A DNA stretch of 64,000 nt from Heterobilharzia americana. Lineage: Eukaryota; Platyhelminthes; Trematoda; Strigeidida; Schistosomatidae. A model generated the notes under the pieces. The model was not told the origin of the DNA and ran no database searches. It worked only from the letters and a program-made list of their open reading frames with translations. This document shows positions 32,345 to 44,299 of the stretch, one piece after another. The DNA lies in the NCBI GenBank assembly GCA_944470555.2, contig OX104128.1, forward strand, positions 64,053,257 to 64,117,256. Reading direction: 5' to 3'. The position numbers were made by a program, and so were the translations under genes. How positions within the stretch are numbered: position 1 is the stretch's first letter; each line of letters opens with the position of its first letter.

Positions 32345-35095
32345 GCACCCACGCACTCACCAACTGTAGTTCGGATGATGCAAATGATGAATTCTATGAG
32401 AAGCTCTAAACCTTGCTACATCAAGCGAAACGTTCAGATGTAGTCATTATGGCAGGTGACTTTAACGCTCAAGTAGGGAAGCTAAAACGGTCGGAAATTC
32501 TTCTTGTGAGTATTTACGAAATCTCGCGCCAACAAACCAACAACGGTGACCGTCTGTTACAATTTTGCGTTGGCAATCACCTGTTTCTGACCAGAACCAA
32601 CTTTACGCATAACGAAAGACGCCATCTTACATGCCGTCCACCAACTTCTTATTAACAAGAGACACAGATAGACCACATTACTATAAGCCATCGTTGGAGA
32701 AGATAGGTGGAGGATTGCTGGTCCTTCTAGAGCATCAGTTTGGACTCCGATCACGCACTAGTACGGGTTTGTGTATGTCTGCCCCTTACTGGTAGCAGGA
32801 AACAGGAGGCAGTGAGGCCTATATGTACTCGATTGGTAGATGAGGACGCGAAGTACGCATTCAGAGAGGAGTCAAATAAGCATTTATCTGTACGTGACAG
32901 CAATCCTCGTCATGAGGAAACCTGACGTCAGATTGAGTCTGCTGCAAAAATAGCAGTAAAGACGAGTGGTTACCTACACATGAAGGTTAGCAAAGGTTAT
33001 TGAATTTCTGCGACGTCATCTGAACTGAATGATGCGAGAAGACTGACTGCAGTTGGCAGTTTCTGACTACGACGAAGAAAGCAAGCAATTTAGACGCAAA
33101 TTGACCAAAAGGCTTGGTGTTAATCCCGAGCAGTGGTGGGTGGACAAAGCGAGAGATGAGAGCATCAGCGCTGGATAAGGCTCGGCAACTATTTAGGCTT
33201 ATTAGGGATACTGAAAAGGAGAATGCGATGGTGAGCGAAACCATCGCCGAAAAGGATAGGACGACTGTAACCTCCAAGGACAGGCGGCTAGAACGTTGGG
33301 CAGAATACTTTGAAGCACAAGATGAATAAAACTTTGAAGCACAGTTCAACTGGCCCTCAGCAATACCTCAGTCGCCCAATATCTACCCTGGAGCTAAACG
33401 GGACGTAGATGTCAGCCCTCCAACTCTCCTTGAAGTTGAAAAAGCTGTATCTAACCTCAAACGATGCGAACCACCAGAAGTTTTCAAGGATGGAGGTAGA
33501 AAATCGCTAAGGTGACGAAGGTACTAGGTAGTGTGAGAGAATCAGGGGTACTGCCGTTAGACTGGTCTACTTCTCTGACCACTCAACTTTATAAGGGAGA
33601 CAAATCTTGTAGTAGCCATACGGTAACTAGTTTCACTAATAATATCCAACATCCCAGGTTCCATGGTTATCCGACGCCTAAGTGAAGTTCGACGCTAGTC
33701 TGAGTTGTGTGGGGAGATGCAGACTACCTAGTTGGGATCCCCGAGACAGAAAAAATCGGTGGGTGGGGACACTTGACGACAAGGGTGAAATATGGTTGCA
33801 GTGGTGCAGATGTCTCACTGCTTAACATCTTCTGGGGCTTGAATATCTTCACTGGTCTTCGTCTTCAGACTGTTTATTCTCTGGCACTAATTTATCGAGT
33901 GTGATATCACTACTTCCCTATCCACCTGTTCCTTGTATACTAGTGTGAAGTGTGGCAACTTGAGCCGATGTACTTGTGCGTGAGGTTCTACGTCGATTTA
34001 GTCAGTCAGTTATCACTCGATTGAAGGCACTACACTCGAACACGAGCATGTTCGAGTCATCAGCTGAGTTGCGTACGTCCAGTGATGCCCACTCTTTCCA
34101 TCACGATTTGATTTCTTCATAGATATCCTCAAATATCTCCATGCCCTTGTCAAAGAAGACTCAATAGTAGATAAAGAGTATGATAATATAGTCCTGTTAG
34201 GTGAAGATGATGTCTTTTGGATACCTTGACTGATGATTTGAGAATTCGGAAGTATATCTCTCACCACCCAAGTGGAAACTTTTTCCAGGGTCAGTAAGTG
34301 TTGGTGCTCCACCTAACAACAGGAAATAAAATAGATGAGCGCGCTGACTATTTACCCAAGAAGTGGGATCAGCCTTTGCGAGTCAGTGACTGACGAAATC
34401 GGCACGGATACAAAAGGATCGATTGACGACAGCCAGTCATTCACTACCTCGGCATGATATCTATTAAAGGTCGAGTTTACTGCGCAGCAGTCCCCTCTGT
34501 CCTACTATAAGGCCGTAAAACATGACCACTGAAAGTAGATGACATGAGGAGGCTTAAATGTTCGACCACCTTGGTCTTTTGTTGTGCCACTACGTTAGTA
34601 GAGTGGAGTTTTAGGTAAGTCAGTTGATAAGGCTGCGAACCTTTACCGACTAAGACGGATAGGACATGTGTCACGTATACCTTGTCACCATCTGCCCCGT
34701 TGTGCAATTCCAGCTGAAAGGTTTAGGCTTGGAAAAGGTAAGAGACAGATTAGGATGTGGAACTAGTCCCCACAGGCTTTGACTGTTGATCTAATCCACG
34801 TAGAATGTAAACTACCCGGCTGGGATCCACGTGATAATCTAGATCGGTGGTAGGAGACTCCAGGTGACACGGCTCAGAACCGATCTGTGGCAAAAATTCG
34901 ACCGCAATAATATCTTTATGTTGATCTTTATATCAAATATCATTATTGCTTTCTCCCTCCTAGTTCTCCTCCTGTGACTTTTGATCGATTTGGTTAATTT
35001 ACTCCCTACTTCTCTAGCCATCTGTCTCCCTGATGACATAAGGAGTGGTAACTTGGAAAGCTATGCAGTGATGCCAGACTACAAGTTGTTGAATA
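32345..35095 (+). mobile_element. Old, diverged RTE-like element (family A relative)
   Basis: The plus strand starts inside the endonuclease (SSDDANDEFYEKL, RSDVVIMAGDFNAQVG at about 32420-32475, TQIDHITISHRW at 32663-32700, SDHALVRVC at 32744-32770). It continues through the linker to SNIPGSMVIRRLSE near 33645-33685. After an insertion it resumes with reverse-transcriptase motif B remnants near 34020-34110 and a mutated motif C (EYDNIVLLGE, 34172-34205), and ends with the C-terminal domain and 3' UTR near 35095. Frames are broken throughout, and it is clearly older than the copies at 6 and 18-22 kb. Confidence 0.75.
33690..34012 (+). mobile_element. Nested RTE-like 3' end inside the older element
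   Basis: Between the RT start (33685) and RT motif B remnants (34015) lies a segment that reads like a C-terminal end and 3' UTR ('gggagatgcagactacctag' at about 33714, 'gtgtggcaacttgagccgat' at about 33955, ending 'gatttagtcagtcag'). This order fits insertion of a second, 5'-truncated RTE-like copy into the first. Confidence 0.55.
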
Positions 35096-36482
35096 AATCC
35101 TGGTGACTAGGTGCGTAACATATCCATCAAGTTTAGCAAAGTAACACTGAAATGAACTGCATTAATGCTGGATATTTTGAAATGGAAGGATGACTGTTAA
35201 CGAAACCATCGGAGGGAACAGAGACATCATCCATATCTATGGCTATATCTTCATTTGCAGTCAAATTTTCAGTTTGACTATAGTCAGCTCGGTTTGAGTG
35301 ATGATGCATAGGACAAAAAAGGGGTAAGATCAACTAAAATTAGGTGTAACGGCTACTTCTTGACCATGGATATCGCAAACATAACACACTAGTAATTATT
35401 CTGAGTGATGACGCCGCCAACTATTAACTATTACTCGATTCTGAATGGTTAAATTATGATGCAGCGCTTGTCCTGATTGAACTACACTTACAATCACTAT
35501 TTACACTTTCCAGACCAGAAATTGACATGCTACTCTTGGACAAAAATGGAATTTTTTTAAGTTTTAGGCTTCAACTAACCTATGCCGATAAGCTACCGGT
35601 CAGCTGAAACCGTCATAAGATATTTACCCTGCAAACTACCAGCTCTATGTCATCTTCACCTCATAAATTTTTCATTTTATTAAGGAAATCGGCAACTCAG
35701 GTGACTTTTTTTGGATTCAATGGACGTGAAGAAAAAACAGGTATGACTTCATTTAAGCTGTGCAAAAGCCTTCTGTTACACCCGGCATATTAAAAATTAA
35801 CGTGAATGTACGGGATTCTTCCACACAAACTCCAAGGCCACTTCTGAGATTATGGAATTCCACTTACAAACTATTTAGTCTGACTGAAAACAGAAAACCC
35901 AAAATACGCCGTATCCCAAATACCGCTAGTATTTATCGGAGACATTTCAAGTCCGAGAGAAGTATCAAATGGTACACATACACATCAGTTAAAGGAATCG
36001 CGAGTTTAGAAAGTCTCATCATAATCCATGTTAGCACTTCCTTACTCTCACTGGAATTCCAGTTTCATAGTTCTCTACAGGTTTCATGTGGTGTCTAAAC
36101 TTGAACTGTTACACAAGTTGGTGTAATTATCACGCAATGTTTTCATTTAATTGTAGTGCAAATATGAAAGATAATCTGCGAACATAAACCACAACGTTCA
36201 TATCTCAAATACCAGCAGTATTTACCCGTCAATTTGTTTCTGTTTGACTTTTAGACCAGTAGAAAAAAAGAAAGTAATGCGTGAATACTGAATAAATTAA
36301 GTCATATTATATTGATTATGAAGTCACGAAAAGAGGAAAGCAAAAATATTACACTGATTGGCGGTCAGTACACCGCAATTATGGTGAGGAACAAGCCTAT
36401 ACACAAAACATCAAAATCATTCACACATAATAATGAAAATAACTCAAGTGGGAATGTCTTTAGTAACTGTTAGAGAGTCGCA
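35096..36482. other. Unrecognised; upstream flank of the SMCO4-like gene's 3' side
   Basis: A 112-codon open stretch on the plus strand (35760-36098) has no recognisable domain and may be chance. The part nearest 36482 should hold the 3' UTR of the SMCO4-like gene. Confidence 0.3.
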
Positions 36483-36668
36483 TTAGCTTGTTGCAATAGT
36501 GGCAGGTCTAGTCATAAAGTACAAAACCAAAACTAAACCGGCAACAACAGCTGCCAGAGTGGGAAGAACAATCTTTTTGACTTGGTCGGGTATTTCTTGC
36601 ATGTCTTTCCTCCTTTGCAGTTTATCCTTCTTTGTTTCTTTAGTAGTACCACCTCGTAACTTCCTCAT
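36483..36668 (-). CDS. SMCO4-like single-pass membrane microprotein
   Basis: A one-exon ORF of 61 residues starts at ATG 36668-36666. It has a basic, charged N-terminal half (MRKLRGGTTKETKKDK, then QRRKDMQEIPDQVKK) that may form a short coiled coil. This is followed by a single hydrophobic segment (about residues 34-52, VLPTLAAVVAGLVLVLYF) and a short tail (MTRPATIATS). The length, the start MR-L-G, the KETKKDK block, the IVLPTLA motif and the TRP ending match the animal SMCO4 (C11orf75) family, whose function is unknown. The topology suggests a tail-anchored membrane protein. The neighbouring DNA is a decayed CR1-like LINE, so this small gene is easily missed in annotation. Confidence 0.85.
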   Translation of the reverse strand: MRKLRGGTTKETKKDKLQRRKDMQEIPDQVKKIVLPTLAAVVAGLVLVLYFMTRPATIATS

Positions 36669-36869
36669 GGTTAAGTGAAAACCAAACGCGTACCGGATAA
36701 GATTGAACTACGCAGCGCTACGTAGCACATAAACCCTCATACCCGCGGGATACAGAAATTAAAACTTCAAACTTCGTGTTGTAGAATTAGCGAACAGCGT
36801 TTCCTTGGGTTCTACGTCTGTCTTATTGGAATACATTCTGAGTTTGGAATGGTCACAATTATCTTCCTG

Positions 36870-39800
36870 GTTCTGAAAAACCTGAAAGGATAAAGATACG
36901 ATTATTAATTAATCTGGTCTCAAGGTAGTATTACTGCACCTGATCTGGAGATGGCGGAAAGCTTTTCGAGTACATCCTATCGGTACCATAGGACTCAAAG
37001 TGTGCTTCTAGCCTTTTAAAAATACCAGGGGATGGGGTGTAACAACCGCTGAAGGAAGGGAGTTCCGCAGTTTACAGACTCTAACCACAAATGAGTTAGC
37101 AAGGATCTTTGTACGTACTCTATTCTTAACGGGTGGCCTCTCAGGTCGCGTTTCTGAGTAAAGCTTAGAAGGGATCTGTTAGGATTGTGGGGATTATGGG
37201 TGATGCGTTAAATCACGATCATTTCCCCTCTGATCCTCCGGATTGTACTGGGTGCAGCTGAAGAGCACCTAAGCGGTCTGGGTACAGTTTGTGCAGTTAC
37301 CCAACCACTTCGTTTGTAGCTCTTATCTATACCCGTTCTAGGATGGCTTTGTCCTTTTCCTAGTATGGGGACATCACAAGCGAATTTTCCACCAGATGAG
37401 GGTGAAAGTACAGGGCATACGCTGTGGTGAAAGGAGAAAGAGTTAGACACCATAAAGTTCGCGAGGAAAACCCCAGGATTCCACAAGCCCTATTGGCTGT
37501 AGGGTGACAGTGGACTGAGGCTCCTAGTGTATCATCTAGTGTAACTCCCAGATCCCGTTCCATGTCAGAGTGACATGTTTATTTCACCCTGAGGGTAAGA
37601 AGTGGTGTAGTGGGCGTTGCTGATAACAACGGATATAAGTAGTATATATCGAGAGGGTGGCAGGAATCATAGGGAATTACCAGCAATGGGTAAGGTTTCT
37701 GCCAGGAGCAAAGCAGGGGACAACACAGGCGTATTACATGGGATACTGCTGATAAGAGTGTATGAAGGGCCGGTCAAGAGCAAATCAAAACAAGGACGGA
37801 GAGGAAACTATGACATTTGCAAATGGCTGCGCTAGTGCAAGGATGACCATATGTAACCACTACCATTCCAATCGTTCGTAATAAACATTCTCTTGTCGAG
37901 TTGTCTTCTGTTTCCTCACTGGGACTGCCTTTATGCTTGTCAGCCATCATAATTAGACACTTTTTCGATTGAGAAGAAGCAGGTTTTCTGTAGTCCATTT
38001 AAGGATTTTCTTAAGGTCCTCCTGTAAGACCGAAACATCCGTTGGCTCCTGTATTTCCCTCCAAATCTTCAGCCCATCGGCATATAATAGTGAATGTGAA
38101 TTAAGAACCCCTGGCGGGTCACTGGTAAAAGCAAGAAACAGTAGTGGGTCCAGTATAGTACCTTGGGGCACACCACTCAGCATCGGGAATCAGTTAGACA
38201 GAGGGGGGCCAATTCCAACTGACTGCACCCTGGTGAGCAGATAATCTCCAAGCCAAATTAATAATTTTCCGTGTACACCCATGAGCTAAAGTTTCTTGCA
38301 AAGGATATCATGATATACCCTGTCAAAGGCATTAGAAAAGTCAAATAAACCAATGTGACTAGACCTTTTCTGCTCAACAGAGAGAGTTCAGCTATTCCAA
38401 GCTATCAACAAATTGATGTTACATGAACTTCTCTGTGGAAAGCCATATTGACAGTCGTTTAGGATTGATTTCTTAAGTAAGTGATCACGAAGCTAGTCAT
38501 TTATGACTTTCTCCATAACCTTCGCAACTTAAGAGATCAGGGAGATCTGTCTGTCGTTTGAGGCAAGTAGTTTATTTTCACCTTTGTATATTAGGAAGAC
38601 AGCCACCCTTTTCCAATCGGAGGGCGACCTGCTTTCCAGAAACGAGCATCTAAAGAGGTTCGCCAGTGGGTACTTGGAGCTTCGGTACGCTCTTTGAGTA
38701 CTCTTAGGTGAATCCCATCAACTCCTGGAAACTTGTTTGGGTTCGAATTCTCTAATATTTCCATAATTAAAGAGGGTTTGAACTACATATGGTTTAGCCC
38801 CTCTGTAATACGACTGTCCGACAGATTCGTAGTTTTGCCTCCCAAATGAGAGAAGTTGTTTTGCTATTCATGAGCCAGTAGGTTTGCTACTTCGGAGTTA
38901 GAGTGGAGTATCTCTAGGCCAATGGGGTCCTGTAAACTGAATGAACTGTAACCTTTCTGTTTCATCAGCAAGTACAGTATCCCATGATTTCCCTCCAGGG
39001 TTCTATAAAGTTGTGACTGGTGGTTTATTCTGTCATTTCTGACTCTTATTGTACGTCTATTACAAATGTCCTTATAATTCAACCAGTCAAAAGGGCTATT
39101 AGTGCACGCCCATAGATTCCAAGATGGCCGCATTAGTTTGCGCGTGCCTTAAGCCAGGAGGAGTAGAATTTGTTGGTCCTTCTTGGAATCAGGGGGTGTT
39201 ATCTTGTATCGTCTGGAGGATTGCATTCTTCAACAGGTACCATCTGGCATCAAGATCCAGTAGGTCATTGCGATTTAGGCAAGCGGGGCCCTCTAGATCT
39301 TGCCGGACCTTCTCAAAACCAGTTCTCCTGTAATTCCTGACTGATGGCTGTTTGGGAACTGATGGCTTAGATATAGAAATGTCGAAGGAGATAACTTCAT
39401 GTTCACTCGGGCCAAGAAGGCTGAAAACATTCGAGTCGCTCGCCCCGATAAACTGATTTGTGAAAATACAATCTACTCAGGATGCCTTACTGTCAAACCC
39501 CCAGAGAGTACACTGGGAGACGTGTTCCGTCTAGGACTTTTCCAGTAACACTTCCCGAAAATCTTTTAAAGCAGTAGATGGACTTTCTGTAGTAAAGAGT
39601 TGAGGAGGGTCAAAATCTCCCACGACTAGGACCTGTGAGAAGTTCACTTCCAGGGCTCCTCTAATGGACTGTATTAGCATTTTATTCAACGTGGCAGCAT
39701 AAGGCCCCAACTAAACACGGGCCTCCAAAGCACTTAATGCTACACCAGAGGGCATATTTGGCGCCAGTTCTATGAGACGGACTTTTGAGGAAGAGCACGT

Positions 39801-40330
39801 GTAAAGAGCAACGCCAACTTCTGGGCCTTTCGGCCTCTCCTTTCTGATTAGGCCAAGCTGTCCTAAACGAACTTTCTCATCTTTCATGTTCTCTGTAAGC
39901 CAAGTTTCACAGAAAGCTATTACCCTAGGGCTACCCCCATCAACTAATAATCTTAACTCAGGTACCATGGAGCGCAGGCCTCGTGCATTACTATAGGTAC
40001 AGCGAATAAGAGCATGAGGGCCGTAGGTCCCAGAAACGGGTTGAGCTAAGAATGCGTCGCCAGCCTTTGAATGGCCGGCTTTGATAAGTTTCTGATAGGG
40101 CGGTGGAACCAAGGGCTACTAGATCCACTGGTTTCTTTGACTAAGAGCTGGTGCAGGGTTCTTCGATCTGGAACAAGGTCGATAAAAACCCTTGCTCATT
40201 GTTCAACTGTTCTATCGTTAGATGTGGGTTGGCCAAAGACAAGCACTTGAGGCGCCTCTCAGTCTGCCTTTGTTCCCAGGGTCTGAACTCACTCATTGCG
40301 ACACAAGACAGCTAATATCCAGTCGAATAT
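36870..40330 (-). mobile_element. CR1-like LINE C1, long but decayed copy
   Basis: On the minus strand the endonuclease begins near 40020 (CTYSNARGLRSMVPELRLLV, FCETWLTENMKD). Linker residues follow at 39133-38864 (CNRRTIRVRNDR), and reverse-transcriptase motif B appears as SGVPQGTILDPLLFLAF near 38180-38130. Motif C is YADG (near 38093) instead of YADD, which would abolish catalysis. The C-terminal region (MERDLGVTLDD at 37563, then a part with RPPVKNRVRTKILANSF near 37125-37080 and IFKRLEAHF) ends near 36900. Several frameshifts separate these blocks. Confidence 0.75.
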
Positions 40331-40739
40331 GTTTTACAAGTTAGTGTAAATCAAACGATTTCTTCTCGCCCGCTCCTAGGTTTTTGCGGTACGGTTCCAG
40401 GTCTTCAGTAGACTCCGATGCAGTAAGTCTACCCACTCGACTGCTGTAGCTCTGGTTAGCCCGAGAAGATTGAAAATTTTTATCCTTTCACAGATGAAGG
40501 TGGTTCATTACATCTGTAACTACCAGCATTCAGCATCAGTAATGTAAGTACAGGGATACGAGAATACTTGAGCACTCGCGTTCAGTTCATGGAGATTAGT
40601 TCTCGTCATTCGGTTTTGCTTCTTTGTAAGAAAAAGAAACTTCCCTGGCTTTCCTGCTTGAAACCCCCATACAGTGAGTGATTTCTGTGGATTTATATGT
40701 GGAACTTATGGAGTGAGTTGGTAAGAAGCCTGTGGCGCC

Positions 40740-41058
40740 ACACACTTCTGCAGAATCAATAGCCTGGGGTTCGACCAGATTCAACACTGATGATGGCCCT
40801 CATAGTTTTATCAGGCTCGCTGAGCTGAAGGCACATGGCCAAGCATCCAGGCCATTTGGAACTCTGTCATGTTAAGTTGCACTGCTCGTAATCGACTCTC
40901 TTGCCAGTTAGTGGGAACGCATTGGTACCTTGGCACAACCTCGCAAATATACTATTCCATCCGACCACGCTATTGTGTTCCTTCCTGGTCTCGTATTCAT
41001 GGGTATATAACAAGTACGAATGATTGGTGGTTGGCCTCTGCATCTGTCAAGTTCGCAC
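40740..41058 (+). repeat. Left arm of a 319-bp nearly perfect inverted repeat
   Basis: By eye the arm differs from the reverse complement of 42170-42488 at one position near its outer end (cttctgcag against cttctccag). It contains an open frame (MLSCTARNRLSCQLVG...) that is also present, on the other strand, in the right arm. No known domain was recognised. Confidence 0.8.
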
Positions 41059-42169
41059 CAAAACAATTCTTAGGGGGACTTTGGCTTCTGTAAAGTCTGA
41101 GGGTCATTCGTGACTCCGACCTGTGCGCGTGTCAGGATGGGCACAGTAAAATATGGATGCGTGCGTGAGATCTTGGATGTAAAGGATAGACTGTATGAGC
41201 GCAGTTACGAGAGATAGTTTAGGAGACGAAGCAGCTAAGCCAAGACGAACAGATCGTAGGCATTAAGAGGAAATTAGTTATGAGCTAGCTGGGACTAATG
41301 AGATCAGTAAGGCTCTGGGCGCTCCACCGGTAAGCCCTAGGGACCATCACGACCAAAATACCTCCTCTCAAGTGGACCTGCTTGGGGGACTGGGAGGGCA
41401 TTCCACGGTGCAGGATTCCATTAGGCACACGGTCGAGGAAGAAGAGTTCCAACTTGGTCTACTGTCAACTCTTTAACGTGCTGCTCTAACGCGGCTTCCC
41501 TGTGGCGACTAATACCTCGCGGGCAAGTTTTGTTTTTCCGCGTCTTTCTCTTGGTAGTTGATCTTGCAAGCCATAATAACGACACCTATCTTCTCATGCT
41601 AACCCGAAGACAATGGGTTTAAGCGCCTCAGCATGTCAGAAAACGTTTTTGCTATTAGCACATGGGCCATTCCTATCGCTGATCTCTCTCAAAGAGTTTG
41701 AGCTCCTTTTTTGTTGTCCGGGGTGCTACCGTATTGAAATCTTGCGGATAAAACTCTACATATGATACAACAGCCGACAGAAATGGTTGGGGGGTTGGGG
41801 CACCTAGGTGTCTGCATAGGGAGCGTAAAGTGGTACTGGTCTGGTCACCATTCCCATGCCGTGAGAGCTGATTTTCACACCGTTTAGGCCTAAAGATTCA
41901 GCCTTGCCACCTGGGGGATAGAAAGCTGCGAGCCATTACTGACCCCATTCTGGTAGATCTCTTTGCTGGCCCAATTCTTTTTGAACGATTCCCCGGATGA
42001 TGCGAGCACCACTATTCCGAGAGTAAGTTCCAGGAGTTGATTACTTCACACGAGAAACAGTACCCTCTGAAGAACGTTTTCACTGTTTGCTTTTGTAAAT
42101 TTCTACTGTGCCCTCTGGTGAATCCTAATCATGGAGGGGGAAAGAGAATAGGCCTTAGGAATTTTCTTA
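41059..42169. other. Spacer of the 319-bp inverted repeat, relatively GC-rich
   Basis: No ORF of a recognised family is visible. The base composition is richer in G and C than in most of the window, like the CR1-like elements on either side, so this may be decayed 5' LINE sequence. Confidence 0.4.
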
Positions 42170-42488
42170 GTGCGAACTTGACAGATGCAGAGGCCAACCA
42201 CCAATCATTCGTACTTGTTATATACCCATGAATACGAGACCAGGAAGGAACACAATAGCGTGGTCGGATGGAATAGTATATTTGCGAGGTTGTGCCAAGG
42301 TACCAATGCGTTCCCACTAACTGGCAAGAGAGTCGATTACGAGCAGTGCAACTTAACATGACAGAGTTCCAAATGGCCTGGATGCTTGGCCATGTGCCTT
42401 CAGCTCAGCGAGCCTGATAAAACTATGAGGGCCATCATCAGTGTTGAATCTGGTCGAACCCCAGGCTATTGATTCTGGAGAAGTGTGT
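42170..42488 (-). repeat. Right arm of the 319-bp inverted repeat
   Basis: This is the reverse complement of 40740-41058. Similarity fades but does not stop abruptly at the inner edge, where gcactaagaaaattcctaag resembles gcaccaaaacaattcttagg. The outer flanks show no obvious target-site duplication. Confidence 0.8.
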
Positions 42489-43870
42489 AACACTACAACA
42501 CATTATGTTCAGAATCATTTCTGTGAGCCCCGCGTAGCGTGATCAGGTTTTTCTTCTCTCCGCAATAAGAAAAATGAAAGGGTTTGGGTCTCTGAAGTTG
42601 ATTTTCTTAGTTCAGGCCAGTCATCTCTCAAATCATACGACTGGCTACTCTCCGAACTCTTTCCAGGTCTGCATCACCTTTCGGACAGGGATTTGTCGCC
42701 CTTCTGCGGTTTTCCGATTTAAGCCTATTTGTGCTCACCAAACTTGCGGAAGTCGATATCACCGAATCACTCTTGGCACGGCTTACAGCATACCCAGAGG
42801 ATGGAGAACTCTGCGCTAAAGCAGACAGAGTTTAACCAACCTGGAGGAATGTAAGAACAGGAGCCTCTCAAGGAGCGATTCTTGAATCATTTCTGTATCC
42901 ACTATTCATAAATGACCTCTTCAGTAAAATCTCCGCATCTATCCTCCTGCTCGCTAACGAAGTCAAAATATGGAAGACGATAGGTGACGGAGGGGATCCC
43001 GGGATACTCCAAAACAACCCGTTGCAGCCGGAATCCTGGTCAGCTGCAATCGGTTCTGGCTTTAACCTGGAGAAAAGCAAGGTGATGTATCTTCGCACAC
43101 CGGGGGCGATGAAACCCAGCTACACACTCAACAAGCGTGCCATCACCAAGGTATCCATAGAGAAGGGCCTGGGACTGGATACAACTGGTATCTATAAGGG
43201 AGTGGCAGCCAAGGCGAATGCCGTTATGCCCTTTCTAAGAAGGCAGCTTGGATTGTCAACCCCAGATTTATTCCTCATGGCATTCAAAACCTATGTTAGA
43301 CCACACCTAGAGGTGTTCAACACAGTAGCCCCTCCACTATTAGAGAGAGGCGCGAACACCCTCAAGAAGGTGCAGAGAAGGACAACAAAGTCGGTTGTGG
43401 GACTAACAGGAGAAACATATGCGCAACGCCCTGAACAACTCAGCTTGTTCACACTAAGTCATCGAAGAAAACGAGGTAATCTGATAATAGCCCACAAGAT
43501 CATTCACCAAGTGGACCACCCAAGCAGGTCAGTGTTATCGGTTCAAAACTGACAGTCCCGGGGGAACCCCACTTGCATCCCTCGCCACAGAGGAAAGACT
43601 AGAGTAAGATCTAACTCCTTTTCCCACACAGCACGTGCCTTACGGGACGCTCTGGAGAAGGAAGTGGACACAGCTGCATCAGCCAGCTCTTTCAAACGAC
43701 TACTGGGTCAGTATGTGAGCGCGAATGGCCTACCACGAACGTCTGTCAGTGGTAACTGATGGTACACCCTTCCATCCCTGCATTCCCCAACCCTGGTATC
43801 GGCAATAAGACGCATCTCTCCTCCATATCATTACAGGTAACATTTATCTTTCCATAAGTACCTTTCGCTC
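42489..43870 (+). mobile_element. CR1-like LINE C2, reverse transcriptase C-terminal half
   Basis: On the plus strand, VRTGASQGAILESFLYPLFINDL (about 42850-42920) corresponds to motif B, and the motif C position reads LANE instead of YADD. From 43022 to 43552 one long frame carries FNLEKSKVMYLRTPGAMKP, ITKVSIEKGLGL, MAFKTYVRPHLE, VQRRTTKSVVGLTG and FTLSHRRKRGNLIIAHKI, the usual thumb and C-terminal blocks of CR1-like elements. The end (RTARALRDALEKEV, then FKRLLGQYVSANG) lies near 43620-43760 in another frame. The endonuclease is missing. Confidence 0.8.
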
Positions 43871-44299
43871 CTCTTTTTCTCACTCCATATTCACTCCTAT
43901 CACCTTTTAAGTAACGCTTAACACTAACCAGGAGGTGCCTACGAGAACAGGGATTGAAAAAGGTTGACTGATCTTATCAGCAGCTCCGATGCTCCCCGAG
44001 AAACAAATCAAGCCACAATTTGCAAATAAAATACCTTCAAATAGACAAACACCACCTGCAAAGCTATAAGCAGAAAGACGCAGAGATTTCTGCAGCCATC
44101 GAAGCAGTAGAACCGGACAAAAATGTCCGAGCCTCAAGATCTAGAAGCGGGAGCTCAAAAACTACAAGTTTCCTCCACTCGCACTATTGATGTTGGGTGT
44201 TGGATTTGTTGGATGGATGTTTACAAGGGGTTTAACATATCGCCACCTACTTTTTGGAAACGTTCTACTTAGTATAAATTCAACCGAAGCTTCTATATT

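Noticed and set aside
35760..36098. 112-codon plus-strand frame upstream of the LINE block
   Set aside because: No homology or transcript signal visible; length alone is not convincing in this window.
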